In this document: piece after piece, positions 9,101 to 10,901 of the stretch | Position numbering within the stretch: the first letter of the stretch is position 1 | How the letters are laid out: each line of letters starts with the position of its first letter | Origin: Pseudomonadota bacterium | Lineage (GTDB): Bacteria > Pseudomonadota > Alphaproteobacteria > Reyranellales > Reyranellaceae | DNA length: 10,901 nt | NCBI GenBank assembly: GCA_023436825.1 | Contig: JAEZHS010000464.1 | Span: 1 to 10,901 of the forward strand | Direction of reading: 5' to 3' | Notes under the pieces: generated by a model | What the model saw: only the letters and a program-made list of their open reading frames with translations | Told to the model about the DNA's origin: nothing | Databases searched by the model: none | Translations under genes and position numbers: made by a program

Positions 9101-10510
9101 GTCGACCCGACGCAGCCGGCGCCCTGGTACCAGACGGCCTATGGCCTGGATCCGGTGACCAGCGATCCACTGGCCCAGACCGGCCGCGGGGTGCCGGACG
9201 TCTCCGCCAATGCCGGCGGCAACCTGCAGTACCTGGTCCCCAACGGTGACCTGACCGAGAACACCGGCCAGATCGGCACCAGTTCGGCGGCGCCCTTCTG
9301 GGCGGCGCTGACGGTGCAGTTCAACGCGATCTTCGCCGACCAGGACCTGCCGCAGCTCGGCTACATGAACGACCTGCTCTACATCGCCTCGGCGATCGCG
9401 CCGGCGGCGTTCAACGACGTCACGCTGGGCGGCAACATGTCGTCGTTCTCGATGGGCGGCTCCTACAACACGCTGGCCAGCGACGGGACCTACGTCAACG
9501 TCACGCCGACGGGCTACAGCTACTATGCCGGGCCGGGATACGATCTCGTCTCCGGCCTGGGCAGTCCCAACGGCCTCCTGCTGGCGCGCGCGCTCACATC
9601 GATCGCGCATTCGCAGGTGTCGTTCTCCACCAGCCCCGACATGCTCGATGCCGACGGCAGCGGCTGGACCAGCGGCGCCGACCAGAGCCTGCTGTTCCAG
9701 ACCATGTCGGGCTCGAGTGCCAATGTCAGCCTCGACCTCGGCTCCGACATCCTGTCGTTCACGAGTGTCGCGTCGGGGAGCTACGCGTGGACGAACCGGG
9801 TGGCACAACAGTCGATGCAGGCCGACTTCGATCCCAACCTCGTGCGCATGTTCGACAAGTACGGTCAGGGCGCGGTGGCCCAGTCGATCGTGTCGCAGGG
9901 CGAGAGCATCGGCGTGTCGATCAACGCCTCGGCGGCCGACGCCAAGCAGGGTGCGTTGAGCAGCCCCTTCGGCTTCGCCGACTTCGTGACCGATAGCGGC
10001 GTGGTGCGCGTCGCCCGGCCGGTGGCGGTGGCCGAGACCGTGGGGGCGCAGGACGACCAGACGGCAATCGTGCGCCTGCGCCAGAACGGCGAGGACAGCC
10101 TGTCGGTGAGCTTCTATCGCGTCGACGATCTTTCCGGCTCGATCGACGGCATCCAGGTGGGCCAGGCAGGCTATGCCCAGGCCGCGCAGGGCCGCGCCTA
10201 CCAGGTGTCGGGGGGCGGCACGTCGATCGGTGGGCCGGGCTACGGCAACTTCGGCCAGTCGGCGCTGCTCGATGTCGATGCGGGCGATCTGATCGCGATG
10301 AAGCTCGTCAATCAGACGACGAACGACACGTACTGGGCGTTTGCCCAGGGCAACGAGGTGGTTTCGGGCCAGTCGGTCGGACATCTGTGGAACTACGGCC
10401 TGAACACCTGGGGCTGGGAAGACATGCGCAACGGCGGCGATCGCGACTTCAACGACCTGATCGTCCAGTTCGACTTCACCAGCGCCTACGGCAACCACTG
10501 GTTGGTCTAG
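3176..10510 (+). CDS. Giant secreted multidomain protein: beta-helix, DUF4214, propeller-like repeats, S53 sedolisin peptidase, DUF4114
   Basis: This 2444-residue extracellular protein combines adhesin-like modules with a serine-carboxyl peptidase. Residues 2-75 begin ATFTVSNLNDSGAGSLRAAI, a segment typical of bacterial extracellular beta-helix proteins. Residues ~75-645 are an Asn/Gly-rich right-handed beta-helix. Residues 651-840 are DUF4214-like, ~855-1200 six propeller-like repeats, ~1213-1255 a degenerate RTX-like patch, and ~1255-1515 a beta-rich linker. Residues ~1520-1690 are a prokumamolisin-type prodomain, ~1692-2140 an S53 peptidase (Glu1771, Asp1775, Asp1862, Ser2036), and ~2300-2440 a DUF4114 domain. 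There is no hydrophobic leader; with the RTX-like and DUF4114 parts this suggests type I secretion through a C-terminal signal. The start at 3176 is preferred because homology begins there and a purine-rich site precedes it. An in-frame ATG at 3107 would add 23 residues without a ribosome site or signal peptide. The frame is uninterrupted. The substrate is unknown; S53 enzymes usually work at acid pH. Confidence 0.92.
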   Translation: MATFTVSNLNDSGAGSLRAAIEASNAGPPGEANTISFTVSGTIVLTSNLAAITNPTSIIAGSTDTGTPPSIGLDCNGNAGLVFDAGSQGSQLIGLAVGNAGGNGVTLVAGNITLNNNYIGLALDGSAAGNSGDGVFVAATSSANQIGYNPEAATLAANGDPATGVVSNVISGNGGNGISLHGSADNIIVSNRIGTSVDGNSAVANGANGIWVTDGSNGNTIGGTVIGNDASGNPNDPTGNKGTQPEVFVTPPLGNQISGNGLNGVLIDAGSQNNALYGNFVGTDAAGNAAVGNALDGVRIDNADFNSLHGCTVVDEPFVYYNVVSGNGANGIHVTDSDHVTIRANFAGVGADNQTIVANGNDGVLIDGSSRNTQVGGVIPLGNVISGNANNGIEVADTASGFSTLNTFGGALAFADIAPNGNNGVLITSTGGNQTVQTNVLSGNLNNGLEISGDAWGVTVVPNIMGLNTRGNSAFDFGDNFANGNNGILITGNAHDNVIGGTGVNASDSVIRQNTLSNNGAYGVAITGQAYNNVVSQSAIGTDIQEAAAIGNGAGGVLVTSTGIGNVVGTAYTGFSPLPAPAARYNVISGNDGPGVELDSGTHYNAVINNWIGLDVRGEGSLPNTGLPVDNAGTNNLIYGNAYSGPVPVESPTAQLELLYVGWYGRAGDPTSFADKMEDLLTLILGGQPLASAILAISQDFATSPEEAAYAELASLVTPTMPTPQQLALAEAFINETFLNLFDRAATTAEKASWSTAFFGGLTSFSALVYEIATNATGNDIGAMNAKIQAASYFTQAFESDARAPTVSEMRGAVDNVNDATTLYDSQAATNALVGESHNQVDYQTILSPFDGITGIRADYDGAVILTGSQGTSGSTATTPFLYRGPLNDTAAGTLHLLTPTFAGQTVTSGQFYEPDTSIFTPSIGVGNVRAVGTYQYAESPPGVINHGMIYEGPIDGVGGTWTQIDVPGNGVNVVGGIVLGTVGETIPHSVQGDLVVGNYDISGVPGTGNGFIYNMVTGQYTLFEINGSLTDLTSVYGIWQHGVGSTEYTIAGGAKDTHGVNSAFLINYDSSNGQFSDLAFFNAFNRPGVITHFENISAVPGGFNLVATTDDGPAFVFVPMNPDGSFGEAIWTAGDLPGSNLMTGNIAYQNVFGGIYNTDDTSAIGSYLGVVDQSYVNADGGLIMPTGSFYFSYALSVAASTGDIIVGSTTAGNVLGGSIGNDAITGTLNTIAADTIFTGGGRDLITLSAGGIGRSRVELFAANGLAIASDLSPGDTVTAVEGSIVDARDIPQLGWWGQATGQLGGPVSDASTNGGMGTGTSEDMSTVVNFTTGSSSSPIDMIDISLEAFSNLLRSADGNDAQVGAATFSNMVGLGGTITVADANVILVTSNVGFANAADLAASLLANPITFASAQTEQFNHYIVAYQDFGGDVRIADMNIHANGMTSFTTTAGGATLAISDMAELDGVSLASLQAGNINFVSNNEIAHSSYLDFTGYGITNATTVVEAYGLNQANVQAATTATTGINVAIILDRVTDPTSLLSENWGTRQQTLAQLESAGTLWDTYGADQAQYNAVVAELQGTYGLTVLDGNTPNGNYVSSAESRTIWVAINTPEQFLDLFGQTLYYNNDGSNSFLFWNGNLSLPSQWNVQGLWFDTENSPPPSNMAPGVSVTLNQGAQGIGNTTASVPNMAPQDIAALYNFPLIGQDVATGTIALIEPGIGDAVLNTAEHGTFDQRLAAYLQSIGQSGTGTVYVQGRNGQDYLLSDPDERSQDVGTVAAVNPNSNIGLYVGSGYNGNADASTFTALQSAIWDTTNNPGVISNSFGDDQSMSPDSPFYQAYWQLYIDAALRNQTLFSALGDGGSGNETGNGLTNVEFNITSPYSVLVGGTSLSTLGTAEGDPTLSSIVASALADDRSTIWQLMAGGLTSLPDDASALQVFVETVWNTYQVTGATIGTSSDFWGGYLQNTTTSGGVDPTQPAPWYQTAYGLDPVTSDPLAQTGRGVPDVSANAGGNLQYLVPNGDLTENTGQIGTSSAAPFWAALTVQFNAIFADQDLPQLGYMNDLLYIASAIAPAAFNDVTLGGNMSSFSMGGSYNTLASDGTYVNVTPTGYSYYAGPGYDLVSGLGSPNGLLLARALTSIAHSQVSFSTSPDMLDADGSGWTSGADQSLLFQTMSGSSANVSLDLGSDILSFTSVASGSYAWTNRVAQQSMQADFDPNLVRMFDKYGQGAVAQSIVSQGESIGVSINASAADAKQGALSSPFGFADFVTDSGVVRVARPVAVAETVGAQDDQTAIVRLRQNGEDSLSVSFYRVDDLSGSIDGIQVGQAGYAQAAQGRAYQVSGGGTSIGGPGYGNFGQSALLDVDAGDLIAMKLVNQTTNDTYWAFAQGNEVVSGQSVGHLWNYGLNTWGWEDMRNGGDRDFNDLIVQFDFTSAYGNHWLV
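3400..5110 (+). repeat. Right-handed parallel beta-helix repeat region
   Basis: This is an irregular tandem array inside the giant gene, residues ~75-645. Coils recur around the core (I/V/L)SGNxxNG(I/V)x(I/V). Examples start at 3683 (ISGNGGNGISL), 3944 (ISGNGLNGVLI), 4145 (VSGNGANGIHV), 4328 (ISGNANNGIEV), 4496 (LSGNLNNGLEI) and 4937 (ISGNDGPGVEL). Between them are half-repeats such as NGNNGVLITS, NGNNGILITG and NGAGGVLVTS, and turns of the type NxIGGT or NxIGTD. Marked cores lie 56-87 residues apart (about 147 between the last two, where only half-repeats intervene), so each interval probably spans two or more coils. This pattern fits PbH1/NosD-like or pectate-lyase-like solenoids. In a secreted protein it could serve as an adhesive stalk or bind polysaccharide. 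I see no residues that would identify a lyase active site. Confidence 0.85.
5126..5695 (+). other. DUF4214-like helical domain within the giant protein
   Basis: Residues 651-840 are helical, in contrast to the beta-rich flanks, and contain two copies of the DUF4214 hallmark. The first is LLYVGWYGRAGDP near residue 658. The second is FLNLFDRAATTAEKASW followed by a Gly-rich turn, and the domain ends with NAKIQAASYFTQAF, matching the usual closing NK-x-x-A-x-YFT helix. The segment SQDFATSPE matches the family's F-x-TS-x-E step. DUF4214 occurs in many secreted or surface proteins of type I export systems and in S-layer-like proteins; its function is not established. Here it separates the beta-helix from the propeller-like part. 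Confidence 0.8.
5750..6790 (+). repeat. Six propeller-like repeats resembling the HAF extracellular repeat family
   Basis: Residues ~855-1200 contain six related strands of the type (G/A)(F/M)(I/L)(Y/F): FLYRG at residue 881, GMIYEG near 949, GFIYNM near 1012, AFLINY near 1065, AFVFVP near 1116 and SFYFSY near 1190. Spacings are 68, 63, 53, 51 and 74 residues. Between them come segments such as VVGNYDISG or VGTYQYAES and short TxxQID or YTLFEI strands. This is the layout of HAF-type repeats, and such spacing suits blades of a beta-propeller. The propeller fold is an inference from periodicity; the recurrence can be read directly. Confidence 0.6.
6812..6940 (+). other. Degenerate RTX-like calcium-binding patch
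   Basis: Residues ~1213-1255 contain GGSIGNDAITG and TGGGRDLITLS, which resemble worn forms of the RTX nonapeptide GGxGxDxUx. Only two half-motifs are visible, so a full parallel beta-roll is unlikely. Similar patches occur in large type I secreted proteins, and together with the missing signal peptide they support that export route. Confidence 0.5.
7730..9600 (+). other. Prokumamolisin-like prodomain and S53 (sedolisin) catalytic domain
   Basis: The prodomain (~1520-1690) shows the helix pair around LAQLESAGTLWDTYGADQAQ, then YGLTVLD and a TPEQFLDLFGQTLYY strand, matching the activation domain of kumamolisin-type enzymes. The catalytic domain opens with MAPQDIAALYNFP (1692). The family's E-x-x-x-D pair is present as DERSQD (Glu1771, Asp1775), followed by VAAVNPNSNIGLYV. 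Later come VISNSFGDD, the oxyanion Asp1862 in ALGDGGSG, VGGTSL (1889-1893), PDVSANAGG with Asp2008, and nucleophile Ser2036 in GTSSAAPFWAAL. Calcium-site residues appear at FNDVTLGGN (Asp2081) and AGPGYDLVSGLGSPNG (Asp2123). An apparent insertion of 49 residues separates VGGTSL from ETVW, and the usual GSGGG motif after ETVW is replaced by GATIGTSS. All key catalytic residues are present, so an active acid endopeptidase is likely. Confidence 0.88.
10090..10500 (+). other. C-terminal DUF4114 domain
   Basis: Residues ~2300-2440 begin around SVSFYRVDDLSGSIDG and end in WGWEDMRNGGDRDFNDLIVQ (2412-2431). The (F/W)ED-x-x-x-GGDxDFND pattern, with Asp2422, Asp2424 and Asp2427, is characteristic of DUF4114, a probable calcium-binding domain at the C terminus of large secreted bacterial proteins. 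The protein ends a few residues later with an aromatic/hydrophobic tail (YGNHWLV), compatible with a type I secretion signal. Confidence 0.78.
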
Positions 10511-10516
10511 GAGATC

Positions 10517-10546
10517 GGGTCCCCAGCGAAGCTTGGGGAGGGACCC
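10517..10546 (+). terminator. Candidate transcription-termination hairpin after the giant gene
   Basis: Seven nucleotides after the stop codon, outer arms GGGTCC (10517-10522) and GGACCC (10541-10546) enclose CCAGC-GAA-GCTTGG, which can pair as an inner GC-rich stem with a GAA loop and one bulged T. No U-rich tract follows, so this is not a canonical intrinsic terminator. It may stabilise the 3' end or act together with the next inverted repeats. Confidence 0.45.
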
Positions 10547-10553
10547 GAAAGGC

Positions 10554-10598
10554 CGGAGGGGTCATGGGCAATGGGTGTGGGAACTCATGACCCCTCCG
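10554..10598. repeat. Perfect 13-bp inverted repeat with 19-nt loop
   Basis: CGGAGGGGTCATG (10554-10566) is followed after 19 nt by its exact reverse complement CATGACCCCTCCG (10586-10598). As RNA this is a very stable stem; as DNA it could be an operator-like or repetitive palindromic element. No T run follows on either side, so if it terminates transcription it does so in a non-canonical, possibly bidirectional way. Confidence 0.8.
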
Positions 10599-10601
10599 CC
10601 T

Positions 10602-10634
10602 GCCTGCGCCAAGCCGAAGCGGCTCCGCACAGGC
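10602..10634. repeat. Third consecutive inverted repeat (AGCCG-AAG-CGGCT core)
   Basis: A perfect 5-bp stem with an AAG loop (10612-10624) sits inside a second pairing of GCCTG (10602-10606) with CAGGC (10630-10634), plus two further possible pairs (10607-10608 with 10626-10627). It directly follows the 13-bp inverted repeat, giving three hairpins in 118 nt after the giant gene. Confidence 0.5.
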
Positions 10635-10901
10635 GAAGGAAATGATTCGAGACGATGGCGACGCCGCACGTCGTCCTGTGTGGGTGGTCGAGCGGTCCCA
10701 TCGCCCGACACCCGCAGAAGGAAAGCCTGCCCAATATCGGTCCCTCCGCTGGATGCATGCGCTGCCGTCAACGGCCTCGGGAGGTTTCCGGCGTTTCCGA
10801 CAAGGAGCCTAGTAGCTCTTCGAGTTTGCACCCCCTACTGGTTGGAATTCGGACAGTTACGCAAGTTTCGCAACCGGAATCGCGCTGTCGGAGGGCTGGA
10901 G
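10635..10901. other. No supported gene; intergenic tail
   Basis: No reading frame here has recognisable protein features or a convincing ribosome site with a start inside the window. A purine-rich GGAGGG at 10890-10895 could be the ribosome site of a plus-strand gene starting just beyond the window. A short direct repeat CGCAA occurs at 10860-10864 and 10869-10873, too small to interpret. No tRNA or known RNA family was recognised. Confidence 0.4.

Noticed and set aside
10562..10831. An 89-codon minus-strand frame downstream of the giant gene
   Set aside because: It runs across the hairpin region, shows no family features and has no convincing ribosome site, so it is probably non-coding.
10860..10873. 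Short direct repeat CGCAA spaced 9 nt apart near the right edge
   Set aside because: Two 5-nt matches in GC-rich sequence are expected by chance, and no promoter elements sit at a fitting distance.

Overview
The window is high-GC DNA, with strong G/C at third codon positions, from a Gram-negative, probably alphaproteobacterial chromosome. This placement is inferred from composition, from the MHS transporter plus NarL-type two-component pair, and from the style of the giant secreted protein (beta-helix, DUF4214, RTX-like and DUF4114 modules). Such proteins are common in Reyranella- and Bradyrhizobium-like bacteria. No marker gene fixes the genus.

Layout. Positions 1-3017 hold a compact minus-strand operon read right to left. 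It encodes a NarL/LuxR-type response regulator (3017-2304), a membrane sensor histidine kinase of the HisKA_3 class with a 7TM-DISM-like sensor (2294-471), and the first 156 codons of an MHS-family major facilitator transporter (470-1, cut by the window edge). The junctions are 9 nt and 0 nt, so the three genes are almost certainly co-transcribed and probably translationally coupled. Positions 3018-3175 are a divergent intergenic region. Positions 3176-10510 are one plus-strand gene for a protein of 2444 residues. Positions 10511-10634 form a hairpin-rich trailer with three consecutive inverted repeats, and the last ~270 bp hold no gene I can support.

The giant protein is the main interest. 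In order it has: an N-terminal segment typical of extracellular beta-helix proteins; a long Asn/Gly-rich right-handed parallel beta-helix; a two-part DUF4214-like helical domain; six propeller-like repeats resembling the HAF extracellular repeat family; a degenerate RTX-like patch; a beta-rich linker; a complete prokumamolisin/sedolisin (S53) serine-carboxyl peptidase with recognisable catalytic Glu, Asp, Asp and Ser; and a C-terminal DUF4114 domain. It has no Sec signal peptide, and its C-terminal modules point to type I secretion. No ABC exporter, membrane-fusion or outer-membrane channel gene is in the window.

Working model (inference): the two-component system responds to an extracytoplasmic or membrane cue and controls the transporter, and perhaps the divergently transcribed secreted protease/adhesin, so that extracellular proteolysis and small-metabolite uptake are co-regulated. 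The sequence shows the gene arrangement. The regulatory link is not demonstrated.
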